Origin: JAWLDA01 sp041686855
GTDB taxonomy: Bacteria; Bacillota; Limnochordia; DTU080; RSA5
Direction of reading: 5' to 3'
DNA: 64,000 nt
Assembly (NCBI GenBank): GCA_041686855.1
Contig: JAWLDA010000002.1
Span: 62,001-126,000 of the forward strand
Of the stretch, positions 1 through 8,526 are shown piece by piece (position 1 is the first letter of the stretch; each line of letters begins with the position of its first letter). The translations under genes and the position numbers were made by a program. Below the pieces are notes generated by a model. The model was not told where the DNA came from, did no database searches, and saw only the letters and a list, made by a program, of their open reading frames with translations.

Positions 1-241
1 CGATGTCGACGACACCTGCGTTCTCTCCAACACCTTGCAAGATCCGCTCTCCCTTCGTCGGGAGGAGCGAGAAGAGCGGCCGGGAGTGTTTGTACGAGCA
101 GTGCTCCGACCACAACACCGAGTACATGCCAAGCTCTGTCCAATTGGGCCGGCGTCCGAGTATCTCGGTGATGCGCTGATACTCGGCGTCCGTCAGGCCC
201 ATCTCCCTCCAGGCACCATCGGGGTAGCGTTCATCCATCAT
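1..241 (-). CDS. purL: Phosphoribosylformylglycinamidine synthase II, N-terminal part (partial)
   Basis: Large synthetase subunit of FGAM synthase, step 4 of purine biosynthesis; works with PurS and PurQ in the cytoplasm. The strand reads MMDERYPDGAWREMG onward and contains the family N-terminal signature WSEHCSYKHSRP and the downstream GERILQG segment. Only about 80 residues are present because the gene runs off the left edge. The start (ATG ATG at 241) overlaps the purQ stop in an ATGATGA arrangement, so translation is probably coupled. Identification is firm from these motifs and from the purS-purQ-purL order. Confidence 0.95.
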   Translation of the reverse strand, partial: MMDERYPDGAWREMGLTDAEYQRITEILGRRPNWTELGMYSVLWSEHCSYKHSRPLFSLLPTKGERILQGVGENAGVVDI

Positions 242-957
242 CGCACGGGCACTCCCTTGCTCGCGTCTTGAGAGAGAGACTGGACCATCGATTCAAACAC
301 CTTCCGCCCGTTACCATTTCCCAACATGTCGTCGGCGTTCCGTTCCGGATGGGGCATCATCCCAAGAACGTTTCCGCGCTCGTTGAGGACTCCCGCGATG
401 TTGGCTACAGAGCCGTTCGGATTCGCCTCGGCGTTCACCGAGCCGTCGGGTGAAGAGTAGCGAAAGAGTATCTGCCCATTCTTCTCGAGTTCTGCCAGGG
501 TCTCATCGTCGACGTGGTACCGTCCCTCGCCGTGAGCGATGGGAATCTCTAAAACCTCTCCCAGCGAACAGGCGCCGGAGAAAGGGGTGTCGGTCCGTTC
601 CACCTTTATATGGACAGATTCACAGCGAAAACGGAGTGAGAGATTTCGGGTCAAGGCTCCTGGAAGGAGGCCGGCCTCACAAAGAATCTGAAAGCCGTTG
701 CAGATCCCGACGACAAGCCCGCCGTCTTTAGCGAACGCCTCCAGCGCGCCCATGATCGGTGAAAAGCGAGCAATCGCTCCGGCTCGCAGGTAGTCTCCAT
801 ACGAGAAGCCACCGGGCAGAATTACGGCGTCGTAACCCTCGAGCGTATCAGCCTGATGCCAAACGTAATCGACCTCCTGACCGGTTACGTCACGCAGTGC
901 ATGATAACAGTCACTGTCGCAGTTGGATCCGGGAAAAACAATCACTCCAAAGCGCAA
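238..957 (-). CDS. purQ: Phosphoribosylformylglycinamidine synthase I, glutaminase subunit
   Basis: Class I glutamine amidotransferase subunit that supplies ammonia to PurL. At 239 residues it has the usual length of the Bacillus-type small PurQ. The N-terminus has the FPGSNCD motif, the nucleophile Cys lies in VVGICNGFQIL, and the C-terminal His-Glu pair is in MMPHPERN. The start is TTG, preceded by GGAGG seven bases upstream. The gene sits between purS and purL with a 4-base overlap into purL. Confidence 0.97.
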   Translation of the reverse strand: MRFGVIVFPGSNCDSDCYHALRDVTGQEVDYVWHQADTLEGYDAVILPGGFSYGDYLRAGAIARFSPIMGALEAFAKDGGLVVGICNGFQILCEAGLLPGALTRNLSLRFRCESVHIKVERTDTPFSGACSLGEVLEIPIAHGEGRYHVDDETLAELEKNGQILFRYSSPDGSVNAEANPNGSVANIAGVLNERGNVLGMMPHPERNADDMLGNGNGRKVFESMVQSLSQDASKGVPVR

Positions 958-974
958 CAGGCCACCTCCGTTCG

Positions 975-1253
975 TTAGCTGCCCAACTGACTCGATTCGG
1001 CGTTGGTCGCCTGAATCTCAAACTCATAATCCTCGATGACCGGGTTGGCCAGGATACGACGGCAGACCTCGTCGATCTGCGCCTGAGCGGCCGAGAGACT
1101 TTCGGCCTCCACAGTCACTTGGATGTATCGTCCGACCCGGACCTCTTTGACCGAAGTGTATCCCAGCGTCGAGAGCCCCTGCTGCACAGCCTTGCCTTGG
1201 GGGTCGAGCACACCTTCTTTTAATGTGACAAAGACGCGAGCGTGATAAGGCAC
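975..1253 (-). CDS. purS: Phosphoribosylformylglycinamidine synthase subunit PurS
   Basis: Small adaptor subunit that bridges PurL and PurQ in the three-component FGAM synthase of Gram-positive bacteria. About 92 residues, beginning VPYHARVFVTLKEGVLDPQG, the typical PurS opening. I chose the GTG at 1253 rather than the GTG at 1262, because the upstream one overlaps the AAAAGGAG ribosome site while the inner one is eight bases downstream of it. The C-terminal about 10 residues extend slightly past the usual core. 17 bases from purQ, 15 bases from purB. Confidence 0.95.
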   Translation of the reverse strand: MPYHARVFVTLKEGVLDPQGKAVQQGLSTLGYTSVKEVRVGRYIQVTVEAESLSAAQAQIDEVCRRILANPVIEDYEFEIQATNAESSQLGS

Positions 1254-1268
1254 CGGCGACACTCCTTT

Positions 1269-2687
1269 TCAAATCCTTGCCGTTTTTTGTTGAGTGATTA
1301 GACGCGGCTCCCATGCGTCACAAATGGCCCGAGCCCGCCGAGCGGCAGCGCCGGTGTACTCGCGCGGATCCCTAAGCATCTTCACCTGCTCGGGCGTGAA
1401 ACGAGTAATGTAAGACGCCAACTCAGCATCACGCTCCGCCATCTCAAAGAGTCCAACGGCTCCTCCGTCTTGCTGATACTTCAAGGTGAGCACGCGCACG
1501 GCCTCGTGAGCGTCGGGGTGCCCATTTGCTGCCAATAAAATGTACAAGGGCTCTGCAATGACGTAGCCCGCCGTCGACTTGAAGTTTGCCTCCATGCCCA
1601 TCGGATCGACGACCAATCGTTTAGTGACACGCTCCAGCCGTTCGAGCGCGGCAGAGAATCCCGCGATCATCTCAGCCACAAAGCGCGCCGAAGCAGAGTT
1701 GGTCAAATCCCGCTGGTGCTCGGAGATCTGATCCGCGTACAGCGTCTGCATGCGAGGCGCATACGTCTTCCAAAGGCTCTTCACGTGCTCGTAGTTCCAA
1801 GGATTGCGCTTGTGAGGCATCGTCGAGGAGCCGACCTGCTCTGCCTCGAACGCCTCGCCCAACTCACCTATCTCCGTGCGTTGCAGGTGACGTACGTCGT
1901 CTGCGAAGTTGGCCAACACGCCAAACGCACTGACGATCGCATGCATGTAGTCGACCACGTACTCAGCCTCAATCACTTGAGTCGAGTGCATCGACGGCTC
2001 GAGACCCAAGAGCCCCAGCACCTCACGCTCGAACCCCTCCGGGTCCTCAAAGAAGAGAGACGATGCGTTGTAGGCGCCGACCGCGCCGGACATCTTCCCG
2101 CGCAGGTTCTGTGATGCTCTCTCCAAAGCGTCGAGGCGACCGCCGAGCCGGCTGACGTACTCGGCGACCGCGTAGCCGAATGTGATGGGTACCGCATGCT
2201 GACCATGGGTACGCCCCATTTGAATCGTCTCCGCTTCGCGTCTGGCCAATTCGACCAAGACGCGCATAAATGACTTGAGTTGCGGAATGAGCAGATGTTG
2301 AGCGACATCTTTATACTGCAGCGACCTCGCTGTGTCCATGATGTCCATCGACGTTGCTGTGAAGTGTACATACGGCTTGGCGGTATCGGAGATCCGGTTG
2401 CGAATCACGTTCACTAAAGCCCGAATGTTGTGTCGAGTCCGACGCTCTTCGGCGTACACCTCGTCGGGAGAGACATCCTTACACGCCGCCTCAATCTCAT
2501 CCGCCACAGCGGCGGAACAAAGACCGCGCCTCTCCAAGGCCCGCACAAGAGCCGCCTCGACTCTCGCTTGGTAAGCGATGACGGCTCGCTCCGACAAAAA
2601 TTCGGACAGCTGATCAAAAAGCTCGGGAGAGCTTGCGTAGTACCGGTGATCCAATGGGCTGATCGCATCGAAAACGTCGCGCTGCAT
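1269..2687 (-). CDS. purB: Adenylosuccinate lyase
   Basis: Catalyses fumarate release from SAICAR and from adenylosuccinate, steps 8 and 12 of purine/AMP synthesis. The 472-residue protein has the fumarase/aspartase superfamily signature SSTMPHKRNPWNYE and the MGRTHGQHAVP segment with the catalytic His. It is longer than the roughly 430-residue Bacillus subtilis PurB. The ATG at 2687 is preferred to the GTG one codon upstream because it is better spaced from AAAGGTGAG. It is the first gene of this pur segment and has its own promoter at 2759-2787. purK and purC, usual neighbours, are not here. Confidence 0.95.
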   Translation of the reverse strand: MQRDVFDAISPLDHRYYASSPELFDQLSEFLSERAVIAYQARVEAALVRALERRGLCSAAVADEIEAACKDVSPDEVYAEERRTRHNIRALVNVIRNRISDTAKPYVHFTATSMDIMDTARSLQYKDVAQHLLIPQLKSFMRVLVELARREAETIQMGRTHGQHAVPITFGYAVAEYVSRLGGRLDALERASQNLRGKMSGAVGAYNASSLFFEDPEGFEREVLGLLGLEPSMHSTQVIEAEYVVDYMHAIVSAFGVLANFADDVRHLQRTEIGELGEAFEAEQVGSSTMPHKRNPWNYEHVKSLWKTYAPRMQTLYADQISEHQRDLTNSASARFVAEMIAGFSAALERLERVTKRLVVDPMGMEANFKSTAGYVIAEPLYILLAANGHPDAHEAVRVLTLKYQQDGGAVGLFEMAERDAELASYITRFTPEQVKMLRDPREYTGAAARRARAICDAWEPRLITQQKTARI

Positions 2688-2758
2688 CACGCCTCACCTT
2701 TCAGATCGGCACAAGGTCCAACCGACCATTGTTCGTATTTTCCACCTTGCACGGCCCC

Positions 2759-2787
2759 ATGTTAGCAAAGGCATACAGGGGTGTCAA
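2759..2787 (-). promoter_or_regulatory. Sigma-A type promoter for purB-purS-purQ-purL
   Basis: On the minus strand a perfect TTGACA (2782-2787) is followed after 17 bases by TAACAT (2759-2764). Just upstream, at about 2804-2834, two CGAAC-type half-sites lie in inverted orientation. They resemble PurR PurBoxes, but the spacing does not match the known Bacillus arrangement, so PurR control is only a guess. The promoter shows that the purB segment can be transcribed independently of purE. Confidence 0.7.
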
Positions 2788-2930
2788 GGAAAAGGCGAAC
2801 GAAGAACGCCAGATTCCAAAAACGTTCGTTATATCAATCGGGATTCTCCTCCTATCGCCCCAGCACTAGTGCGGCGTAAACTACCGGTGACAACACTTCA
2901 TGCGTCGGCTCGGGTCAGGAGGATGTAAGC

Positions 2931-4019
2931 GTGAGTGAAGAAGAGAGAGTTTACCTTGGGGTTTTGTCGGCGCGCAGCAGCTCCTCCCGTCGTCCCTATC
3001 AAGAGCAGACCACATACTTTCGGCGACTGGTCAAGGAAGGCCGTGATATCGGCGTCAGTGTCTATATCTTTTCGCCACCAAACATTCTGTGGAAGCGTCG
3101 CAAAATACGCGGGTGGACCTGGACCGGCAAGCGGTGGGTCAGGCGACTTTACCCCTTCCCACACGCCATCTACGATCGAGTCTCTCCCAAAGGCAAAGCC
3201 GACTTCTCCGGTGTCACCACCGCTCGACGTCGCTTCCGCCGCCTCGGTATTCCGATGTTCAATTCACAACTTGGAAGTAAATGGCAGATGCACCGTATCT
3301 TTAATCGCCATCCCGTCCTCACCGAGGCGCTCCCCCCTACCCGAATCCTCACGGCGCGCACCCTTGCCCGAATGATGTCCAGTTACGGCGCCGTCTATAG
3401 CAAACCTGTACGTGGCGGACAGGGGAAGGGTATTGTGTGGGCCGCAAGGCGGGCTTCGGGATACGCCTACCGGATTCAGGGAAAATCGGGCGCCCGGTCA
3501 GGGCGCGTCAAGAGCCTCTCCGGATTGCGGGCCCGCTGCGGACGGGGACGTCGCATTGTGCAGCGCGCCATTCCAATCCTGCGGTACAAGGGGCGGGCGT
3601 TTGATGTACGTGTCCTTGTGCAGCGCTTGGACGACGGTGAATGGCATGTCACCGGGGTAGTGGCTCGCATTGGCGCAAAACGCTCCAAGGTGACCAACAT
3701 CCATGCCGGTGGCAAAGCCCTCCCGCTCGAGGTTGTGCTTGAGGAGACGGGAGCCGACCAAGCGTTGACCGCCCGTGTCATGGAGCGCATTCATCAGCTC
3801 GCACTGGCAACTGCCGAAGCGATCGCGGACTCTGGCGCGCACGTTGGCGAACTGGGCGTCGACTTTGCCATCGACCAGGATTACGCCTGCTGGCTTCTCG
3901 AGGCAAATTCCCGTACAGGGCGCATCTCTTTTCACCGAGCCGGCATGGAAGAGGCAGCCCGTCAAGCCGACCGCGCGCCGGCGGCGTATGCGCGCTACCT
4001 CGCGTCAATCAATCAATAA
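2931..4019 (+). CDS. YheC-like ATP-grasp protein 1
   Basis: YheC/YheD family (spore-coat-associated ATP-grasp) protein, 362 residues, the short YheC-like form. ATP-grasp features are visible in order: the nucleotide-binding Lys in SKPVRGGQGKG (about residue 158), FDVRVLVQR (about 224), and metal-binding residues in GELGVDF (about 306) and LLEANSRTGR (about 324). The N-terminal part carries the family pattern of a conserved strand, then a YPFPHAIYDRV segment. The GTG start follows AGGAGG by eight bases. First gene of the plus-strand block; faces purB divergently. Substrate unknown: ATP-grasp enzymes usually form amide bonds between a carboxylate and an amine. Confidence 0.85.
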   Translation: MSEEERVYLGVLSARSSSSRRPYQEQTTYFRRLVKEGRDIGVSVYIFSPPNILWKRRKIRGWTWTGKRWVRRLYPFPHAIYDRVSPKGKADFSGVTTARRRFRRLGIPMFNSQLGSKWQMHRIFNRHPVLTEALPPTRILTARTLARMMSSYGAVYSKPVRGGQGKGIVWAARRASGYAYRIQGKSGARSGRVKSLSGLRARCGRGRRIVQRAIPILRYKGRAFDVRVLVQRLDDGEWHVTGVVARIGAKRSKVTNIHAGGKALPLEVVLEETGADQALTARVMERIHQLALATAEAIADSGAHVGELGVDFAIDQDYACWLLEANSRTGRISFHRAGMEEAARQADRAPAAYARYLASINQ

Positions 4020-4064
4020 TCTGGCTGAAGGTGGGAATAGGATGGGTTCGAAGGAGGCATACGC

Positions 4065-5162
4065 ATGTCCCTCGCGAACCCGTCATTCCCCCTTGGAGTA
4101 CTCATCGACATTGAGATCGATCCGTCGGCAGGTGAGTGGCCCGAGCACACGTACGCGCACCTCGCCCACGACGCCAACCACATCCCCGACCGAGTCGCAC
4201 TCCTGCCGATCCAGCGGATTGATATCCGCACCAACGAGGCCGTCGCTTGGTGGTACCGACGCGATGCCTCAGGGTGGCAACGCTCCCTCACTCCCCTGCC
4301 TCCTGTCCTCTACAACCGAATTGGACGTCGCAAAATCGAAGCCTCTCGTGCCGGTCGCCGGCTCCTGAGGCGCTTGGCGACTAGTCGTCCCCTCTTCAAC
4401 CCCGGCTTCCTCGACAAGCTGGGCGTCTATCGCGCCCTCGAGCGCCACGGTCTGGCAGACGCCATGCCGGCATTCATTCAGCTCGAGTCCCCGGAGGCGG
4501 CCGTCTCCTTTTATTGCAAACACCAGGAAGTGTTCGTCAAACCCTCGACCGGGAGTTTGGGCAGAGGCGTGGCCCGCCTTAGCCGAGTCGGCCCGAATGA
4601 GAATCGGCTCAGCGAGAACACCGCCGCAGGATTGGTACGGCGCCGACTGCGCGATAGCGAGCTCCAAACGCTATTTCGTAGGTATCGACAATCGTCCGAC
4701 TACGTCGTGCAGGCGGGCGTGGCTCTCGCACGCCGGAGCGGTCGCAGCGTCGACCTGCGAGCACTCATGCAAAAGGATCAAGACGGCCGATGGCGGCTCA
4801 CCGGTGCAGCCGGACGCGCGGCTGTTGCAGGGGTTCACACCACCCATACCGTACACGGCGGCGCCCGCATTCCCCTCGACTCACTGTCGCTCTCAGGTGA
4901 ACCCTTCGCTTCAGCGATCGGCAGACTAGAGGAATTCTTGCAGAGAGCCTCCCTCGCTCTTGAAACGCAACTCCGGTCGAGCTACTTCGAACTCTCGTAT
5001 GACGTCGGAGTCGACGGCTCCGGATCGCTGTTCATCTTGGAAGCCAACGCCAAACCGTTCCCCTTTGATGAAGAGGAGATTCGCAGCGCCGCCGCCGCTC
5101 GGCTGATGGCGTTCGCCGAAGCGGTGCGGCGCACGCCTCAACTCCTGCGGCCACCTCCGTGA
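4065..5162 (+). CDS. YheC-like ATP-grasp protein 2
   Basis: Second YheC-like paralogue, 365 residues, strongly diverged from the first. Visible motifs are VKPSTGSLGRGVAR (about residue 159), DLRALMQKDQDGRW (about 231), FELSYDVGVD (about 309) and FILEANAKPF (about 326). The conserved Gly-Glu before the metal-binding Asp is changed to Glu-Leu-Ser-Tyr here. The N-terminus begins with an acidic segment (IDIEIDPSAGEWPEHTYAH) unlike the other copies. Good AAGGAGG site eight bases before the ATG. Likely co-transcribed with the gene 45 bases upstream. Confidence 0.82.
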   Translation: MSLANPSFPLGVLIDIEIDPSAGEWPEHTYAHLAHDANHIPDRVALLPIQRIDIRTNEAVAWWYRRDASGWQRSLTPLPPVLYNRIGRRKIEASRAGRRLLRRLATSRPLFNPGFLDKLGVYRALERHGLADAMPAFIQLESPEAAVSFYCKHQEVFVKPSTGSLGRGVARLSRVGPNENRLSENTAAGLVRRRLRDSELQTLFRRYRQSSDYVVQAGVALARRSGRSVDLRALMQKDQDGRWRLTGAAGRAAVAGVHTTHTVHGGARIPLDSLSLSGEPFASAIGRLEEFLQRASLALETQLRSSYFELSYDVGVDGSGSLFILEANAKPFPFDEEEIRSAAAARLMAFAEAVRRTPQLLRPPP

Positions 5163-5214
5163 CACAGAGGGTGCAAGAATCGAATAGCATACGAGAACGT
5201 GGAGGTGTCCCAAC

Positions 5215-6219
5215 GTGCGCACGCTACTTTTGTCGCGCTTCTTTTTCAGTGGACAGACGACGCACGTCGTCTCCTTGGCGCGTGCTTTGGATCGACTCCC
5301 TGAGATGACCGTAGGTGTGGCGACAATCGGCCGCGGTCACCCTCAGGCCTGGGAGATGTATGCCAAGGAGTTGACTCACGCCGGAGTCTCAGCCTTTAGG
5401 ACCACGAGCGCGAAGGCGCTCCAGGCCTGCGTGCGCCGATTCAATCCGGACGTCATTCACACCCACTCATCCGATCTGCTCCCCGTCTCGCGTGAGGTCT
5501 CTCGGGATTTGGGGGTACCGCTCGTCTTCACCTGTCATGGACTAGGAATTCCGCATCAGCAACCCAGGATCGCGGAGGTCGACCTCGTCATTGCGGTGGG
5601 TCCCCGGATCCAACGTGAGCTGCGCACGGCCGGAGTGCACGCGTGCGCACTCATCGGAAACGGAGTCGACCTGGAACGTTTCCGTCCCACGGAGAAGGCG
5701 GGGGCTTTTCAAATTGCTTACGTCGGGCGCGTTGACGCCAAAAAGCGCAAAGGTCTGCACGAACTCATTGCCGCGGTCAAAGAGATTCCCCGCGCCCGGC
5801 TGATGGTCGCCTCCAATGATCGCCCCAAGTTTGACGAGGAGGACCGGCTTACGACGTTGGGATGGGTTCACGACGTCGCTCCGCTCCTGGCGGAGAGTCA
5901 TGCGGTCTTTGGCACTGGGCGAGCCATCCGTGAAGGCATGGCCGCCGCATGCGTCCCCTTTGTGCTGGGAGAACGGTACACCGGCATGCTGAGGCCCACC
6001 GACGGCTCCGCCTGGCTCCCCCTCTCCGGGCTCGACGGCGAGACGCCGTCGCGGGGCAGGATCCGCCTTGATCTCATCCGCCTGATACAGGACCCGACCC
6101 ATTGGCGCGCCTTGAGCGCGTGGAGCCGTGAGTACGCCTGTGCCCACTTCTCCCTCTCCGACGTGGCGGAGCAGACAGCGCAACTTTACCAGCGAGTGAT
6201 CGCCGCATGCCCAGCATAA
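5215..6219 (+). CDS. GT-B fold glycosyltransferase (GT4-like)
   Basis: 334 residues. The N-terminal half opens with the RFFFSGQTTHVVSLARAL glycine-containing loop typical of GT4 enzymes. It has VIHTHSSD and FTCHGLG strands, then LIGNGVDLERFRP and AYVGRVDAKKRKG, the usual start of the nucleotide-sugar-binding domain. The acceptor-side E motif reads as IREGMAAACVPFV. No signal or membrane segment, so probably cytoplasmic. GTG start behind GTGGAGGTG. It overlaps the next gene by 13 bases. Sugar and acceptor cannot be predicted; context suggests glycosylation of the product of the ligases around it. Confidence 0.8.
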   Translation: MRTLLLSRFFFSGQTTHVVSLARALDRLPEMTVGVATIGRGHPQAWEMYAKELTHAGVSAFRTTSAKALQACVRRFNPDVIHTHSSDLLPVSREVSRDLGVPLVFTCHGLGIPHQQPRIAEVDLVIAVGPRIQRELRTAGVHACALIGNGVDLERFRPTEKAGAFQIAYVGRVDAKKRKGLHELIAAVKEIPRARLMVASNDRPKFDEEDRLTTLGWVHDVAPLLAESHAVFGTGRAIREGMAAACVPFVLGERYTGMLRPTDGSAWLPLSGLDGETPSRGRIRLDLIRLIQDPTHWRALSAWSREYACAHFSLSDVAEQTAQLYQRVIAACPA

Positions 6220-7103
6220 AGGGCCCACGCTCACTCGCTGTCGTCACCAAGGACGCCTTCGTCACCTGGGAGATGAAGGCGTTGGAGCGAGCCGCGCGGC
6301 GAGCAGGCCACTCCATCGCCGTCGTCGATCCGCGGTTTGCAGGCTTTGATCTGGAACGAGGCCGGCTGCTCCTGCGTAGAATGGAGGGTCTAAGACCGGC
6401 TGCAGTCCTGGGCCGAGTGGACGTAGACGCCCTCCAATCCGGAGCGCGACTGCTCAAATTACTCAAACGCGCACACTTTCCGGTCCTCAACGACGCCGAC
6501 GCGTTTACAACGGGACGGGATAAGGCGGAGGCGGCGCTCGCCTTTAAGGCGGCTGCGATTCCCCACCCACAGACCTGGGTTTTGGGGTGGCCGTGCAAGG
6601 CAGCGACCCTCGAGGGGATCACCTTCCCCATCATCGTCAAGCCGATTATCGGCTCGGGCGGACGGGGGGTGAGATTTGTCCCCAGCGCCGAACGTCTCGC
6701 AGCGATCCCAAGGGTGCACTTTCCCCTCCTGGCTCAGGCGTATTGTGGTCCGGTGCGAAGGGATCTGAGGCTCTTGGTCTTGCAAGGTAACGCCCTTGGA
6801 GCTGTCGCCCGCACTCCGGCGAACGGCGAATGGCGCAGCAACGCTCGCCTCGGCGGCACATCGAAGCCTATAGAAGCGAGCGACGAGGTGCAATCGCTTG
6901 CGGTCAAGGCGACTCAGGCGATCGGCGCTGACTTCGCGGCGGTCGACCTAATCGAGAACGACAGCGGCCTACGAGTAATCGAAGTGAATGTCTGTCCGGG
7001 TTTCGAACACTTCTGCCACACCACCGGCATCGATGTCGCCCGCCACGTCGTCCTTGCCCTTGTCCGCTTGGGATCAAACCAATCGGGAGGCGAGTCTCGG
7101 TGA
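6207..7103 (+). CDS. RimK-like ATP-grasp ligase
   Basis: 298-residue ATP-grasp protein, closer to the RimK/LysX type than to YheC/YheD. It shows the MKALERAARRAGH N-terminal helix, IVKPIIGSGGRGVRF (about residue 146), DLRLLVLQGNALGAVAR (about 186), FAAVDLIEN (about 242) and VIEVNVCPGFEHF (about 259), where the Asn-x-x-Pro-Gly-Phe ending matches RimK/LysX enzymes. Enzymes of that group add amino acids such as glutamate to carboxylates. It overlaps both neighbours (13 and 4 bases), so it is tightly coupled to the glycosyltransferase and the amidoligase. Confidence 0.82.
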   Translation: MPSIKGPRSLAVVTKDAFVTWEMKALERAARRAGHSIAVVDPRFAGFDLERGRLLLRRMEGLRPAAVLGRVDVDALQSGARLLKLLKRAHFPVLNDADAFTTGRDKAEAALAFKAAAIPHPQTWVLGWPCKAATLEGITFPIIVKPIIGSGGRGVRFVPSAERLAAIPRVHFPLLAQAYCGPVRRDLRLLVLQGNALGAVARTPANGEWRSNARLGGTSKPIEASDEVQSLAVKATQAIGADFAAVDLIENDSGLRVIEVNVCPGFEHFCHTTGIDVARHVVLALVRLGSNQSGGESR

Positions 7104-8485
7104 GAGCGCTCGTCATCGCCAATTCATCGAAGAGTGTGCCGGCGACGGACGCGATTGTCGAGGCGCTCGCGGCTCGAGGCTTTCGCGTCGAGCGGCGCGG
7201 CAAGCCCACAACGCAAACCTGGGATGTCGTCGTTCATTGGAACGGTGCATCCCCGGTAACACAAGGAAGCGGGTTAACGCTCAATCCGGCGGAGGCCGTC
7301 CGCCTCGCGACCACACTTGAAGAGTCCGCCTTTCTTCTGCAAACCCACGGTATCCCCGTCTCCCCACACCATTTACCCCGCGGCGCCGTACGCCCTGCGG
7401 TCTTTCCCCCCTTGAGTGAGATGAGTTCTCTGCGAGTGCACGTTGGCGATCTGAGAATCCTTGCCGTGGAAGGCGACACCAACGGAGCCCGCCTCACTCG
7501 TTGGCGCGAGCAGCGCATGATGGAGGCGGCGTGCCGAGCTGTGTACGTCCACGGTCTACACTTTGGCTGCGTCCACATCTTGCTGCATACGAGTGGACGC
7601 TGGTACGTGAGCGGCGTCGATCCTCACCCCAACCTCTCACCGGAACTCGCGCGTGCCTACGGGTCGAGCATCGCCCAACTCTCGACGACGTGGCACGCCG
7701 GCACCGAGTCCAACGGCGACGCGATCCTAGGAGCGGATCCTGAGTTTGCCCTGTTTACGCGTGAGGGTCGCATCCTATATGCGTCCCGTTACGTCAAACA
7801 CAGTGGGACCGTCGGCTTCGACCGTCAAAGCCGCGCCAACCGCGGCTCCGTCTTCCCTTTGGTCGAGGTCCGACCCAATCCAAGCCCATCGCCACACACG
7901 CTCTTTGCCAATACACAGCGCGCCCTAGCGGTGGCTCGCACCCTCTTGCCCCACCGACGCACCCTTTGGGTCGCCGGCAGTTACCCGTTTGGAAAGTACC
8001 CCACGGGTGGCCACATCCACTTCAGCGGCCTGCCGCTTACAACGCCCCTCCTCATGGCGTTGGATCAGTATTTGGCCCTCCCCACCATGCTTTTGGAGCA
8101 ACGAGCTAGAGGGCGACGCCGACGCCAAAAGTACGGACGGCTCGGTGACTTTCGTCGCAAAGAGCATGGCGGTTTTGAGTACCGCACCCTTGCAAGTTGG
8201 CTCGTCACCCCTGAGGCGACGCGAGCGGTCTTATGCCTTGCCAAGGTGATCGCCGACGAGTGGCAGCGACTTCCCACGCAGCCGGCATTACAGTCTCGCC
8301 AGGCCCGTGAGTTCTATCGCAGTAAGAAGATCCGGTTTCGTCAAGCCTTCTCGGAGTTGTGGCGGAGCGTGATGCATACTCAGACGGCCAAAGAGTACGA
8401 GCACGAACTCTCGTACATTCCCCGCGCCGTCCGCGACGGTTTAGAGTGGAAGGATGAATCGGACCTCAAAGCGGCGTGGTGGTGA
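7100..8485 (+). CDS. PhiEco32-type COOH-NH2 ligase (GS-fold amidoligase) 1
   Basis: 461 residues. The C-terminal half has the motifs of the glutamine-synthetase-fold COOH-NH2 ligase type 2 family: ILGADPEF (about residue 212), PLVEVRPNP (about 253), TGGHIHFSG (about 303) and GGFEYRTLASW (about 357). Such enzymes are predicted to activate a carboxylate with ATP and join it to an amine. The N-terminal about 190 residues look like a reduced ATP-grasp unit: RVHVGDLRIL resembles the FDVR strand, and the later HGLHFGCVHIL and SGVDPHPNLSPELA resemble the C-terminal metal-binding strands. Part of the adenine-binding subdomain is missing. The GTG start overlaps the preceding gene by four bases. Confidence 0.78.
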   Translation: MRALVIANSSKSVPATDAIVEALAARGFRVERRGKPTTQTWDVVVHWNGASPVTQGSGLTLNPAEAVRLATTLEESAFLLQTHGIPVSPHHLPRGAVRPAVFPPLSEMSSLRVHVGDLRILAVEGDTNGARLTRWREQRMMEAACRAVYVHGLHFGCVHILLHTSGRWYVSGVDPHPNLSPELARAYGSSIAQLSTTWHAGTESNGDAILGADPEFALFTREGRILYASRYVKHSGTVGFDRQSRANRGSVFPLVEVRPNPSPSPHTLFANTQRALAVARTLLPHRRTLWVAGSYPFGKYPTGGHIHFSGLPLTTPLLMALDQYLALPTMLLEQRARGRRRRQKYGRLGDFRRKEHGGFEYRTLASWLVTPEATRAVLCLAKVIADEWQRLPTQPALQSRQAREFYRSKKIRFRQAFSELWRSVMHTQTAKEYEHELSYIPRAVRDGLEWKDESDLKAAWW

Positions 8486-8526
8486 GTGCCTGTATAGCGT
8501 CTCTACATTTTTGAGGGGGAAGTGGA

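Noticed and set aside
2804..2834. Inverted CGAAC half-sites upstream of purB as PurR PurBoxes
   Set aside because: The sequence is similar, but the two CGAA cores are about 21-23 bases apart rather than the 16-17 expected in Bacillus. Recorded only as a possibility in the promoter entry.
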